This document shows positions 10,290 to 21,525 of a stretch of 64,000 nucleotides of DNA, piece by piece. Both the position numbers and the translations under genes were made by a program. The notes beneath the pieces are model-generated. The model was not told the origin of the DNA and did not search any database. It saw only the letters and a program-made list of their open reading frames with translations. Positions within the stretch are counted from its first letter, which is position 1. Each line of letters begins with the position of its first letter. The DNA comes from Chaetoderma sp. LZ-2023a (taxonomy: Eukaryota > Mollusca > Caudofoveata > Chaetodermatida > Chaetodermatidae). The stretch spans positions 186,982,742 to 187,046,741 of the forward strand of contig CM067369.1 of the NCBI GenBank assembly GCA_034401795.1, given 5' to 3'.

Positions 10290-12990
10290 CTGGAGATATC
10301 ATGAAGGTAGAAATCAGTGAATGAGGACTCGGCATACCATAGTGCTACAGACATCACCTCCTCTAAAGAGACACCCTTATAAAGGGCTGATGATGCTGCT
10401 AGCGCTCAGACTTGATGGGCGTTCGCACGATCAATCTGCCTCCTGTTGCGATTTTGTGCAACATCTGAAAAGCATCGACTATCTATCGATAAATGGTATC
10501 TTTCGAGGCGCGAAGATCTGGAGCTTTGAGACATAACCACAGAGATTTCGGGTCATCTCTCCACTCCTCAGTACATTTCTTATACAATTTCAGACATCTG
10601 ACAGGACACCGAGCAGAAGAGTTTGGGTCATGTCTAATTAAACTTGGCAAATTGATCGGCTGTCCTGGATATTTAAGTGAATGATTCTTTGCCAGGAAAC
10701 AAAGATGTGGTAATAGTCTTAAACCTTCACCTGTAATGACAAAACGGTCTTGTTCGGCAGAAAGCGCATGAATTTCGCTTCTCCTTCTCGCCGATGCTGC
10801 TGCAACCAAGAAAACTGAGTTAATAGTTAACGGTTTAATATCTATAGATCTAATTGGTTCAAAAGGGAGCATGACATAAAACCTGTAGTACAAGAGATAG
10901 ATTCCATGCTGGGATAGGAATTGGCTGTCTAGGTCACAAATGACTCATTCCTTTAATAACTTCATTCAAAGTGTCATCCTCCACTCCTACATAGGGTTGC
11001 ACGATTATTCACTTTTCATAATCGCGATCATTTAAAAAAAATAATCGCGATCATACGATTAATCATGAACTATATTAACTACATCAATGTTGCTAGAGGA
11101 CGTTATTATGCTACTGCAGATTGTAAGATTATGGGTTAGGCACTTGGGTATACATACATGGACAGAATACGCCAGTTGCTGATTGCAAACAAAGGAATGT
11201 ATCAAGATTTTTCTAGACGGAAAACGGACGTTACCATATTTCGCTTAATTGTAGCCTATGCTCTAACAGAAGTCCACCCCTTAACTTTGACATATGAGCT
11301 CCAATGATTTCTTAGCAGTTTCAAAACGGCAAAACTCTGTATTAGAAGTCCACCCCGTAACTCATCAGATTGTATAGAAAATTTTTTTTTAAGAGCAAAT
11401 TTGTAAGAATAGCGTGTATAATAATAACAATCGTGTCACAGGGTGTGTCTACTTCAGACCGATCTCTACCCTGATACGGCCCCTCTAGAAGTCAATACAG
11501 GCCTCGGATTTGTAAATCTCGACCACTTATTAGATTAATACTAATAGTAGGCCACGTATATTCAAGATATAATAAAGTTTATTCCACACTTTTGGAGTCA
11601 AAATGCGCTTAAAGCAGTCTTGGCGTGATTAAATACCTTCCTTATAAACATAATTTAAGACCAAATTTATGTACCAAACAAGTACGGGAGAAAATGTGCA
11701 TCAATTTTGTAACGCCGATCAACATTAAATGATCCAAATTGAATTATTACGAATGACAATATAGCCGGCTTCTTAAGTTGGCGAGCCAGCAGCTCTTTTG
11801 GGATGGGAGGCGGCGTGTTCTCGCGAGATATTTATACGCTAATGGGAGTTTATCAAACGGGTACCCGTTATTCAGATCAGTATAATACTCAGTTCCTATT
11901 GCGCAATGATAATATATAGAAATTCCCGAGTTCCGAATCCCCGATTCCAGAATATTTATATCCGAGTACTCGCTCTAAAATAAACTCTTCAATTGGAGGT
12001 GAATCACGTGGTTTGTATTTTTTCATGACGCCATTTGATATCAAATTGTGGATTAATTTTGATGTAATAAACGACCTTTATTAAAGGATACACAATATTT
12101 AGGCGCTCAAATCGAATAATTTCACTTACCCCGTGATGTTTTGAGGTGTGCATTAAACATAGGCGTAGGCGGTGAGAATTTTTACGGGAGAAAATGCGTT
12201 GAATTTCCGTGGTATCAGTTTTATAACTTTTTGGGGAAAACCATCAGCGCATAACTATTCAGAGAATGGGGAATGCGGGATAAGCGTGTGTGATTACAAC
12301 AACAATGACAAACAGCGACCAAATGAACAATCTTTCTTCATCTAAAACTAATCATGAGTCAATACAAACAAATCAGTTATTTATTTAGTTTATTTAATCA
12401 TTCACACATTCGGCTGATAGCCAGATGTTTGTTTCCATGATTGGTAACACGAGCAGAGTTTCACAAGCGTAAGTGTCGTAACAAAAATTTCAACATGGGA
12501 ATTACACGATCATTTCATTTTATAATCATTTTGAATTATATAATCGCGATTAATTGAATAATCGAAAAATCGTGCAACCCTACTCCTACAGTGGCCAGAC
12601 TGGGAACAACTGAAGCTAATGCAGACTTATATGCTGCTAGGGTTGAAGGTACAAGCTTGTCAACCTTGTATAAATGACAGATACGCGTTGAACAGATGCA
12701 GAAAAGGGATTAATATATCTTCTCTTACACCACTCTGCAAATTTGTTGATTCTATAATTATATACCTTGGTGCTTGACCATCTTCTGGCTGAATAGACAA
12801 ACTTCGCTGCTTGCTCAGAAAAGCCACCCTTAATTGCATGCTGCTTGATAACATCCGTGCAGTCAATTGGAACATCTCAGGTCTGTCATGGAGATAGACC
12901 TTTGTTCTGAGAAATCAGATCCCTTCTGTCTGAAAGAGGGATTGGATTGCAGACCAGAAGGTTCAGCAGATCCGTAAACCATGATCGGCC
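10290..12990 (-). pseudogene. DIRS tyrosine recombinase, interrupted by hAT
   Basis: N-terminal core-binding part about 12990-12592 (AEWCKRRYINPFSASVQRVS in one frame, with a frameshift). The catalytic part resumes at 10983 after the nested hAT. It contains ARRRSEIHALS (first catalytic Arg region, about 10790), a long linker, then AHQV-stop-AL (about 10417-10400) and FTDFYLHDIS with the likely nucleophilic Tyr at 10307-10309. The Arg of the HxxR box is TGA at 10406-10408, consistent with CGA-to-TGA decay at a CpG. The recombinase would integrate the circular cDNA without making target duplications. Confidence 0.85.
10992..12582. mobile_element. Non-autonomous hAT transposon nested in DIRS recombinase
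   Basis: Terminal inverted repeats TAGGGTTGCACGATT (10992) and its complement ending at 12582. It is flanked by a perfect 8-bp duplication CTCCTACA at 10984-10991 and 12583-12590. Subterminal regions are rich in 'ATAATCGCGAT'. The element is 1591 bp with no transposase-like frame, so it must have been mobilised in trans. It is younger than the DIRS copy. Confidence 0.92.
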
Positions 12991-13029
12991 TGGCCAATGA
13001 GGTGTGATCAGTAGTACTTGGCATATGCC

Positions 13030-14804
13030 CTCTTATCTTTGCCAGAACTTTTGGGATGAGATTGTTGGAGGATACGCATACGCGTACATTCCCTTCCAAC
13101 TTATCACCAGTGCGTCTACTGCTAGAGTAAGCGGGTCTGGGATCGGTGACACGTATGTGACCATCTTTACGTTTCCTTTCATCGCAAATAGATCCACATT
13201 TGGCTTGCCCATATGATTGAAGGGAAGCTCCACTACCTTTCCATCGGATGACAAACCGTCCATCAACTGAGAACATCTGCTAGGATGTTCAATCTTCCCG
13301 GAATGTGTGCTGGCCCGAAGAATAATATTCCTCTCTTAGCACCACAGCAGAAGGTTCCATATCATCATGCACAACTCTGGTGATCTCGTCCCGCCTTGGC
13401 GGTTCAAATAAGACACCACTGTTGAGTTGTCTGTCCTTACTAGGACAATCTCGTCTCAGATTAAGTTCTTGAATTTTCGAAGGGCTAATACCACCGCTAA
13501 GAATTCGAGAACATTTATGTGTTTCTGCGCATTGGTTCGATCCCATTCCCCTGACACTGACAGATTGTCCAGTACTGCTCCCCAACCTGTCGTCGATGCA
13601 TCTGTAAAGATGGACATCTGCGGTTGAGGAGGAACACCTCGCAGGAGATTCTGTTTTGATAACCACCACTGCAGATGGAATATCAACGGTTTGTTTACTG
13701 GTATCCTCAGAGACAAAGGATCCGTTCTCTGAGACCAGAATGACATTAAGTACATCTGAATCGGCCTGCGTCTGAGTGCCGCATAAGGAACCACCTTCTC
13801 CAGAGATACTAGTAAACCCAGTATTCTGAGAAATTGACGCGCCATCAGAAACGCTCCTAGAGAAACTGACTCCAGAACTGCAATCAAACTCTTGACTCTG
13901 CTCTGCGCAGGAAAAACTACGCCGTCCCTGAGATTGAAAAATATTTCCAGATACACAAACTCCTGGGATGGAGTCAACTCTGATTTCTCTAGATTCACAA
14001 TCCATCCTAGGTCCTTTAGCAAGGCCAGGACTACCTGAAGATTGTTGCGCAGAGTGACCAGATTCCCCGCCTTCAGCAGCCAGTCATCTATCTAGGTATG
14101 AACATTGTCTTGGAAAGCAAAGCGAAGGAATTTTGAAAAGGAATTGACATTGGAATATGAAAATATGCATCCTTCAGATCTATCGATACTACCCACATGT
14201 CTTTTCTCAGCCTTGTCATCACCGCAGCCACAGTCTCCCTCTGAAATTTTGGTGAAAGAATGAATTTGTTCAGCGGTTGGACGTTGAGAATCTGTGTCCA
14301 ACCTCCGGTGCGTCTCGGAACGAGGAAAATTATCGAATAGAAGCCCAGGGAGGACTGATTGCAGACTAAATGAATCGCATTCTTCTGCTGAAGATCTATG
14401 ATTTCTGAGCAAATGGCATCTAGACGATCGGATTCCCTTCGAACGGGAGTCCATACTGGAGTCGATGTTAATGGAGCTAACGATTGACGGATGAGCCAGT
14501 CCGGTTCAGAGCCGTTTCATAGCCACTGACAGACTAAACAATCTTGCACGCCCTGTCCCCACTGGTTTGAGAACAGTTGAAGTCTGCCTCCGACGGAAGG
14601 AATCTGCACACAACTTGCGGTCGATATTGCGCGATAAGACGTTAATTCGCCTGGGTGAAGATTCTCAACTCCCTGCATTCCTGGCGCCACCGGTACGGGT
14701 CTCGCCGGAAGCCTGTCAGGACCGTCCCCCACGGCCACCTCGCGGCTTCTTGGAATATGACGGCCTGGGACCGCCGCCATGGCTCTCCTTATGGTAGCCG
14801 CCAC
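13030..14804 (-). pseudogene. DIRS reverse transcriptase / RNase H (inactivated)
   Basis: The reading starts with VGGRLQLFSNQW, a DIRS RT N-terminal motif. It continues with GFYSIIFLVPRRTGGW and the palm motif SIDLKDAYFHIPM (about 14170-14210). A frameshift near 14130 and a loss of roughly 35 codons, including the expected LPFG block, follow. The catalytic YxDD box at about 14083-14096 reads stop-I-D-D-W: the Tyr codon is TAG. RNase H comes next (FTDASTTGWGA, HINVLEFLAVVLAL at 13600-13470). Then comes the DIRS-typical linker with PNVDLFAMKGN and YVSPIPDPLTLAVDAL (13266-13033). Family assignment is firm; activity is not possible in this copy. Confidence 0.85.
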
Positions 14805-16775
14805 CCTAACCTATCATCTTCATACGGCCTCTTATTAGAGGACTTGTATGAAGACAAATGGCCAGGTCCCTGTGAACAGGATGCCCGATGGGTATCATGG
14901 CCAGAAGGACGGAAGGGCGATCTTTGGCGCTGCCTCTGCTGCTCATGTCGATGCTGCTTGTAGAACTGTTGCGGCCGAGTCCTCTTCGTCGACTTCCACG
15001 ACTTGCCGACACCCTCCTGCTCTGCCACCATAGATGCAACTTTGGAGGGGCTCGTCATGCTGAGTCGCTAAACAAGCCTGGACCATTGACGGGTGCGGAA
15101 GATAACGCAGCCCTCATCTCTGGTCCTGGTTCTACACAATCGAGAAACATTCTCCTCTGCTCTGCCAATGATCTGGTGAGCACCCTGGCCAGGCAATCTT
15201 GGGACAAGCGCATGGCATCCCAGACAACTCCGGGAGCTGCCTCTGGCACTTCCGCCGCACAAGTCAGCATACCATGCAGGACGGTGCATCCATGCGAGAG
15301 AGCAGCCATAGCCGCTCTCGCCGCATCCTCAATGGGAGTTAACTCATTGAACGGATCCTTGTTAGCTTGGGAAACCAGGGGTCGAGAACGACCCTTGGCT
15401 TTCCCGGCTAATGGCCTATTCAGCGCTTCTCTTTCCCCGACTGAAAGCCAAGGAACATGAGCATACTGATAGTAGGCCTGCTCTGGAAAGCAGACCCTAC
15501 TCTTTATCCCCTTAGGGGCCTTGGGTAAAGAATACTCGGGCTGAACCAGACGGTAAGCCATGACTCCTAGCATGTCAGAAGTCTGAGTGTCCAAGGGAAG
15601 TCGGCATAGCCGAAGAGCCACTCATCAGAGCTTTAGCCGCACGCTCCAACATCCGCTCCATCGCCGGATCGCACTGAGATCCCTGAACCGATGTCAACCC
15701 GAGACGGTCAGACATCCAGCCAAGGACCTGCACTCATTCAGCTTCGGTGCAAAAAGATGATTCATCCATTAATGGACTACCATTCTCATCTTCCTTCTCA
15801 CCTTTGGATGAAAAGGCCACCGATGATCCATGCTTAGAGCTATGACCCAAACCTCTCACTCGAAGCGGGTCCGTGGCTCGACTACTTGCGGCTCCAGTAT
15901 CTAGTGAATCGCCAGATACGGAATCACCGCAATCCATCGGCTCCAGTACGGGAGCCGGGACTACATCCGTTTCTACGGCAGGAGATGGGACTCCAAGCCG
16001 ATCTGTCATAACCGCGTCCGCGACGCCGACGGGAGCCGTATAACATGGCTCCGACGGCACTCCAGACTGAGCGAAATCCGGGTGAAAAATGCCTGACGGG
16101 GGAACGTCGACATCACCCGGTTGACAAACCCTTACAAAAGCCATGGGTGACCCATGGGACGTATTGGCTTCTGTCACCTGTGAAATCTCCGGCATACAAG
16201 TCTTCCATCAGGAGGATATCTTCTTCCTCCGCCGTCGGCTCTTGAGTCAAAGCAAGAGAAAGAACAAGTGCTTGTCCCTCCGCAGAACTAGCCGGACCAC
16301 CGCTAGGTAATCCTGCACCAGCCCGCATCAACGGGACCGTGGACTGAAAGGACTCAAACATCGCCTTGAATTGGGCTGCCCAAACACACAAGGCCGAGTC
16401 CATCCGCTCATTCTGGCGCTCTTTCAGACCTTTGACTGACGCCTGATCCACTTTGGCCGCCTAGTCCCTCGCGATTCTCTCCAAGCACGCACGCCGATCG
16501 CGATCAAATTCCGCCACCATCCCAGATGACGACTTCGTGCATACATCGCAAGGGCTTCCAAATTGCCCTTTGCGCAGGCAACAGTGATGTCCCAAGAACT
16601 TCCGCTTCATGAAGCGGTTACAGTGCGAGCAAAGCATATCAGGCGGGTCGTTGCCTTGCCCCTTCACTTTCTGCGAACACAGAATAAGAATTAAAACTCT
16701 GCACATGATAATATGATGATGAGCAACACACACAATTACGTGATTGTAATTTAAAATTACTTTAAAAAAACCCAT
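14790..16775 (-). pseudogene. DIRS gag-like region (broken)
   Basis: Minus-strand pieces in different frames: 16775-16461, 16451-16113, 16195-15734, 15621-15055 and 15058-14789. The first carries a Cys/His cluster (CSHCNRFMKRKFLGHHC, then CDVC) that could bind zinc. It is separated from the next piece by a single in-frame TAG in the same frame. The 15621-15055 piece (188 aa) is the longest intact block and resembles the capsid-like part of DIRS gag in position and helical, Ala-rich style. The 15058-14789 piece ends with a basic, Gln/Arg-rich stretch suited to nucleic-acid binding. At least two frameshifts and one stop break it. Plus-strand open frames here are shadows. Confidence 0.65.
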
Positions 16776-16974
16776 TAACTTTCTCTCAAATTAATGATAA
16801 CCAAGTTTTAGGAAGGAAATATTTGAAAATTTTTAGAGTGAAAATTTAATAAACACGACTTGGTAATTAACTAACGTTAAAAGACCGATCGCTACAAACA
16901 CCCTCAACAGTGAAGCGAGAGCTAATGGTCGACTTAAAACAGAGTGCATAGCAGGCTTGGGTACAAGTGCAGGG

Positions 16975-17120
16975 TATTGCATTTAAATGCAAATGCAAAT
17001 GTTTGCAAATGATTCAAATGCAAATGCAAGTGAAAATGCAGCCTAGCTCGATTGCATTTAAATGCAAATGCAAATGTTTGCAACTTATTCAAATGCAAGT
17101 GCAAATTCAAATGCATTTGA
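16975..17120. promoter_or_regulatory. Cluster of ATGCAAAT (POU octamer-like) motifs in DIRS 5' region
   Basis: Two ~72-bp units, each beginning 'ATTGCATTTAAATGCAAATG', contain at least five ATGCAAAT octamers plus related TGCAAAT/ATTTGCA forms. It lies upstream of the gag start on the minus strand, where a DIRS promoter would be. The motif identity is seen; a function is inferred. Confidence 0.4.
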
Positions 17121-17403
17121 ATATGTGGACAAACCTCTGGTACTGAAATTCTTGAACATCGTAGTATGGATCTGTCAACTATGCGTCTGCTGGGAGTGAC
17201 TATCTTTGGGAAAACATTTTGTAACATAATCATGTAGTGGGGTTTTAACATATGAGAAATGCTTTTATATTTTTTTAATAATCACGGTCGGAAATTAAAA
17301 TAATCCATTTCTTTTAGATTTAGAAATTATTTAAACAGGATAAGCAACAGTACATGTACTATAGAATATGAATAATAGAATAGCATATTATTATTATTAT
17401 TAT

Positions 17404-17630
17404 TAACCCAGGAATGGCCAAACTGACCAAACACAGCTTCTGTATTGATCTTAAAGACTGTCAATTTTCAGACCAAGAAAAGAATATTTTCGAAACTTTA
17501 CCACTGGAATGACTGGCTCGCTTATCGAACTAGTCATTGCAGTGTAAAATTTTCAAAAATACTTTATTTGTCTGCAAATGGAACTTTTCTATGAAAGAAA
17601 TAATACTTATTTCACCTTTAAGGGGTAACC
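17404..17630. mobile_element. Palindromic MITE family 1 nested in DIRS 5' region
   Basis: Begins 'TTAACCCAGGAATGG', has the foldback stem 'TTTCGAAACTTTACCACTGG' against 'CAGTGTAAAATTTTCAAAAA', and ends 'ACCTTTAAGGGGTAA'. An (ATT)n run lies immediately upstream (17389-17404). Confidence 0.75.
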
Positions 17631-17654
17631 ATTTGAGAATTTAATTTTCAGCTT

Positions 17655-17840
17655 TCTGTTGACTATCTTGAAAGTAATTTCACTGATCGCTATTGTGTGC
17701 ACGGAAACAAATTGTGCCAGTCAAATTACTTTCAAAATAATTATCCAATATAATGTTGAATATCTGGAAAGTAATTTGATTTATAGCTGATGTGCCTATG
17801 GCAGCAACAGTTTCCAGTCAAATTACATTCAAAATACAGC
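17655..17840. mobile_element. Two adjacent MITE family 2 copies
   Basis: 17655-17745 and 17753-17840 each show 'GTTGAATATCTGGAAAGTAA' like arms, a 'GCCTATGGCAGCAACAG' type centre, and 'CAGTCAAATTAC.TTCAAAAT' inverted arms. Both lie inside the DIRS element. Confidence 0.6.
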
Positions 17841-18169
17841 TGTAGGTAAAGGTTTCCAGTTAAATTTGTTTCTAAATATTCACCAGCTTCTTCAATACCT
17901 GAATGAAGATTCTCGCATTTCAGGATTCAAATGTTTAAACGTTACTCCTATGGCTGAGATAACACATGCTGAGTATGTGTGTATAGTTAGACTGAATGAG
18001 AAGCGCTTCTAAATACAATGGGTGAACAGTAAATTAACCCATGTCATGCAGAATTAGCAGCATCTATTATTTATTGATCTTGGTAAATGTCTATATACAT
18101 TCCAAGAAGATAATCTTTGAAGATTTACCACTAGAATGACTGACTAGCCAAGCCAAAACAAAACGTTAA

Positions 18170-18215
18170 TCATGGGCGCCGCCATCTTGGCTACGGGCGC
18201 ATCCATCTTGGAAGG
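18170..18215. promoter_or_regulatory. YY1-like GCCGCCATCTTGG site
   Basis: 'GCGCCGCCATCTTGGCTACG' at about 18175 and a second 'CATCCATCTTGG' 20 bp later match the YY1 consensus CCGCCATNTTG. They sit about 500 bp inside the DIRS 5' end. The same core, as AAGATGGC, is also frequent in the unrelated mollusc repeats, so a regulatory role is only a suggestion. Confidence 0.3.
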
Positions 18216-18507
18216 AACTGAGTCGCAAGAGACATTAACCGAGTACCCGGAAAAGATTAAAATTTTAACGGCTAACGGAGCGACTCCAACAATGGCTACC
18301 ATTTTAAAACAATGTGCCAATTTAAGGAAATTTCAAACAGTCATTACGGCACGAATTTATTAATTCTAAATTGATACAACCTGCCCCTGTGATGACTTTC
18401 CTTTCCCTTCCATAATGCCAGCGATCAAATTGTGCGTAAAATTCTCAAAATGCTAAAATTCAAGCTAAATTATGACTCAGAAAAACACGACTGTAAAGTC
18501 GAGCAAA

Positions 18508-18684
18508 ATAGACGAATCTGTCTGTTGTTGGGAATTGACTCGGTACCTGGAGGTTATGGTAATTCCCGGACACAGTATGGGCAGGACCATGGAGAGTGTA
18601 GGGCTTTAATTGTTTATTTTGAGCTAGATTAGATGATAGACATTATCATAATAGTACATCTGGTAAGTATTATTCGAAGTAGAA
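18508..18684. repeat. DIRS inverted terminal repeat (5' ITR, right in window)
   Basis: Reverse complement of 9283-9458 with scattered differences. It ends ATTCGAAGTAGAA at 18684, after which the right half of the interrupted MITE resumes. Confidence 0.9.
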
Positions 18685-18839
18685 ATGGCGTTCACTCAAA
18701 TTAAGTCCAAAATATTAAACAGTATGTATTAATTTAGTTTTGTGAAACATTCTATGTTATTTCTGAGCTATACTATATAAACCTCCATCCATCAAGACAG
18801 GCTCAGAGGTAAACAGGACAGTGACTAAATGCAACTTAC

Positions 18840-18916
18840 GATCGTCCATAAGCTAATCTGAGAATGAAATGTGAGATGTAATCCATCCTCATCGTAGCTG
18901 CATCAACTTCCTCTTG
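18840..18916 (-). CDS. PRIM2: PRIM2 coding exon 3
   Basis: Acceptor is a pyrimidine-rich tract ending ...TTTTTGGTCCCAG, just above 18916. Donor GTAAGT is at 18839-18834. The 77-bp exon (25 codons plus 2 nt) encodes QEEVDAATMRMDYISHFILR and LAYGR. The I/VSHFILRLAY motif is a hallmark of the primase large subunit. The leftover TC joins A of exon 4 to give Ser. The exon lies only about 155 bp from the right end of the DIRS element (18684), so that insertion spared the splice site. Confidence 0.92.
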
Positions 18917-18997
18917 CTGGGACCAAAAACAAGCAGAATACTGAAAATATTAGTCTAACCATTTATTCAAGAAAATTTAAATATATCTGTTTATTGA

Positions 18998-19289
18998 ATT
19001 TCCATTTACAGGTCAAGAGAATAAAAATTTTGAAAATTTATCACTGGAATGACATTAACCCTTAAACACTCACATCATCCAAAAACGGCTTCTGTAGTGG
19101 TCGTGAGAAATGTCCATTTGCAGACCAAGATAAGACTATTTTTGAAAATTTACCACTGGAATGACAGGCTCAATTATCGAGTCAGTCAATCCAGTGATCA
19201 ATTTTCAAAAATAGTCTTCTCATGTTCTGCAAATGGACATTTTGAATGAAAAAATTGAAATTTACTTGAACAAATTTAAGTGTTAAACC
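18998..19289. mobile_element. MITE family 1 inserted into an older half copy
   Basis: An older left arm (18998-19052, 'TTTTGAAAATTTATCACTGG') is interrupted at its apex by a fresh copy starting TTAACCCTTAAACACTCAC at 19054. The fresh copy's stem is long and well matched, and it ends 'AAGTGTTAAACC' near 19289. It lies in PRIM2 intron 2. Confidence 0.75.
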
Positions 19290-19437
19290 ATAACTAAGGA
19301 GAAGAGGAGAATAATAACTCAATAAGCGTGTTACAACGTAACTTGTGGTGTTATAGTTCCAGTTACGCTTTGATTGTTAACCACTTCACTGCCAAATCCC
19401 TGAAAAAGGTATATTCTTTACAATTTGAAACTTAATT

Positions 19438-19495
19438 TGTTGAATATTTTAAAATCAATCCGACTGGAAACCAAATTGGTTTCAAAATATTTAAG
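19438..19495. mobile_element. MITE family 2, short copy
   Basis: 'GTTGAATATTTTAAAATCAA' and 'AAATTGGTTTCAAAATATTT' are inverted with a short centre. Confidence 0.5.
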
Positions 19496-19689
19496 TTTCC
19501 TTGTATTTGTGCCATGAAAATGAGATATCATGAATTCATCGGTGAAAGGGTTAAATAAGCACAGGACTTTTAGTGAAAACTCAATATATCCTCGCAATAA
19601 AGTCAGTTGTTGAAGTACAGCGTTACTTGAACAAAAATTTGTAGTTCATAACTGTCTGCGATATGACCTGGACTCAAACACGAGAATTT

Positions 19690-21471
19690 TAACAAACAAG
19701 ATGCCCAAGGTGCCTGTATCTCTCACCTGGACCATAGGCATTTCAACTAGAAAGGTCATTAACAATAAGTAGAACTCTAATGAGTTGAGCAGACATGTAA
19801 CAGGAAAACAGAGGGCATGTTTCTTTATGTATCAACTTCTCTTGAGCAAACTTTAATGGCCCTTAGTCATAAAACCAACCATTTGGCCAATCAAGGTCCC
19901 TTGAACAAACTTGGTTCAGCTCGTGTCCTAAATGATATTTTTGGAGCCATGTTTCTTTATCTATCAACGTCTCTTGAACAAATTTTAATGCCCCTTATTC
20001 ATCAATATCATATCTCCCAAATTTCTGCCCAATCAGTTCAGTGGCTCTGGAGATGAAGTTGTTTTCATCCAAGATGGCCGCCCAACCATTTGGCAAATCA
20101 AGTTCCCTTGAACAAACTTGGTTCAGCTCGTGCCCTAAATGATATGTTATGAGTTTTGAATCAATCGCTCAAACAGTTTCGTCGAAGATTTGTAGACATT
20201 TCTAAAAATCGACCAAAATCCATGATGTCCGCCGCCCAAATTGGCCGATCTGCGTCGTTTGAACAAACTAAAATCTCCATGCCCTAAGGAGGTTTCCTGC
20301 CAAATATAATTGAAATCGGCTAAGTAGTTCTCGAGAAGACATTTTAAATTTGGCGGGAAAATAATCCAAGATGGCCCCCAAAACCGTTTATCTGAGTTTC
20401 GAAAATGGCAAATTTGAGCTCAGAATCCTCACAAACATATAAAAAACAATTTCGGGCTCAAATTCCATCAAATAAAAAAATCCAATATGGCTGCCAAATA
20501 TGCTACATTTTGATTGGACCATGGCAGCCAGGTTTTTTGACAGATCAACTTCCCTTGAACAAACTTGAATGGCCCTTATTCCCTAATCATATCTACCAAA
20601 TTTTGCCCTGAGCCCTGGCTGCAGAAACCATTTGGTCAACAAGTCCTCTTGAACAAACATGGCCTATGTCTTTCCCTAGATAAGGTTTCATGAGTTTTGA
20701 ATCGATTCCCAAGCAGCTTCGGAGAAGATTTTTAAAGACGTTTCCTAAAATCGGCTGAAATCGAAGATGGCCGATCCGCTTCATTTGAACAGAATTGGAT
20801 CCCTATGCCCTAAGGATGCTTCCTACCAAATATAATTGTAATCGGCCTAGCAGTTCTCGAGAAGACGTTTAAAATTTCGCATTGCTTTAGTATGGAAGCC
20901 TTTGGCGGGAAAATAATCCAAGATGGTGGCCAAACCCTTTATTCGATAGTTTCGAAAATGGTAAATTTGACCTCAGAATACCCAAAAACCGGATATAAAA
21001 CCAATTTCGGCCTCAAACTCCATCCAATAAAAAAATCCAACATGATCGTCAAACAGGCTACATTTTGATTGGCCCACGGTGGCCATGTTTTTCTAGGGAT
21101 CAACTTCCCTTGAACAAACTTTGATGGCCCTTAGTCCCTAATCATATCTCCCAAATTGCGGCCTGATCCCTTCAGCGGTTCTGGAGAAGTCGTTTTCGAA
21201 GTTTTGAATCAATTACCAGAGCGGTTTTGGAGATTTTTAGACGTTTCCGAAAAAAATCGGCCAAACTCCAAGATGGCCGAAGGCCAAATTGGCCGATCGG
21301 CTTCATTTGAACAAACTTGGCTCCCTATGCCCTAAGGATGCTTCCTGTTGAATATAATTGAAATCGACCCAGTGGTTCCTTAGATGTCGTTTAAAGGAAA
21401 AGTTGAGGGACAGACGATGGACGGTCGCCATGGCATAAGCTCACTTGGCCTTTCAGGCCAGTTGAGCTAAT
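19690..21471 (+). repeat. Long mollusc-type interspersed repeat
   Basis: Opens 'AAGATGCCCAAGGTGCCTG' and 'CTCTCACCTGGACC'. It contains three tandem-like blocks with 'CCTTGAACAAACTTGG', 'AATATAATTGAAATCGGC' and 'CCAAGATGGC', and closes 'AAAAGTTGAGGGACAGACGA' ... 'GGCCAGTTGAGCTAA'. It fills most of PRIM2 intron 2 and is noncoding. Confidence 0.75.
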
Positions 21472-21525
21472 AAATCTGGGGAATATTGACGGATTGTGCC
21501 AATCAAGCACTGAAGCATAACTCAC

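Larger units (their letters stand above)
9257..18684 (-). mobile_element. DIRS-type tyrosine-recombinase retrotransposon, nearly full-length, decayed
   Basis: Order on the minus strand: gag-like region (16775-14790), RT and RNase H (14804-about 13030), tyrosine recombinase (about 12990-10290, split by a hAT element), an internal complementary region, and inverted terminal repeats. Outer boundaries are fixed by structure. The ICR at 9536-9625 is complementary to both outer ends, and its junction at 9589/9590 maps to 9257 and 18684. The same two points split a family-2 MITE with no target duplication, as expected for recombinase-mediated integration. Length is 9428 bp, or about 7.8 kb without the nested hAT. 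ORFs carry several stops and frameshifts, so this copy is dead. It sits in PRIM2 intron 3 in the gene's own orientation. Confidence 0.92.

Noticed and set aside
14080..14100. A 4-bp GATA duplication in the RT YxDD box
   Set aside because: Possible, but a single change of the Tyr codon to TAG keeps the downstream frame without any indel and is simpler.
13289..14454. Minus-strand 238-codon and 120-codon frames as extra genes
   Set aside because: They are alternative frames of the DIRS RT/RNase H region; the RT motifs are in the other frames.
14567..15460. Plus-strand frames of 76-190 codons opposite the DIRS gag/RT
   Set aside because: They are antisense shadows of the minus-strand DIRS coding region, which carries the recognisable motifs.
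18172..18363. 63-codon plus-strand frame (MGAAILATGASILEG...) as a gene
   Set aside because: It lies inside the DIRS 5' region, antisense to the element, and has no family resemblance.
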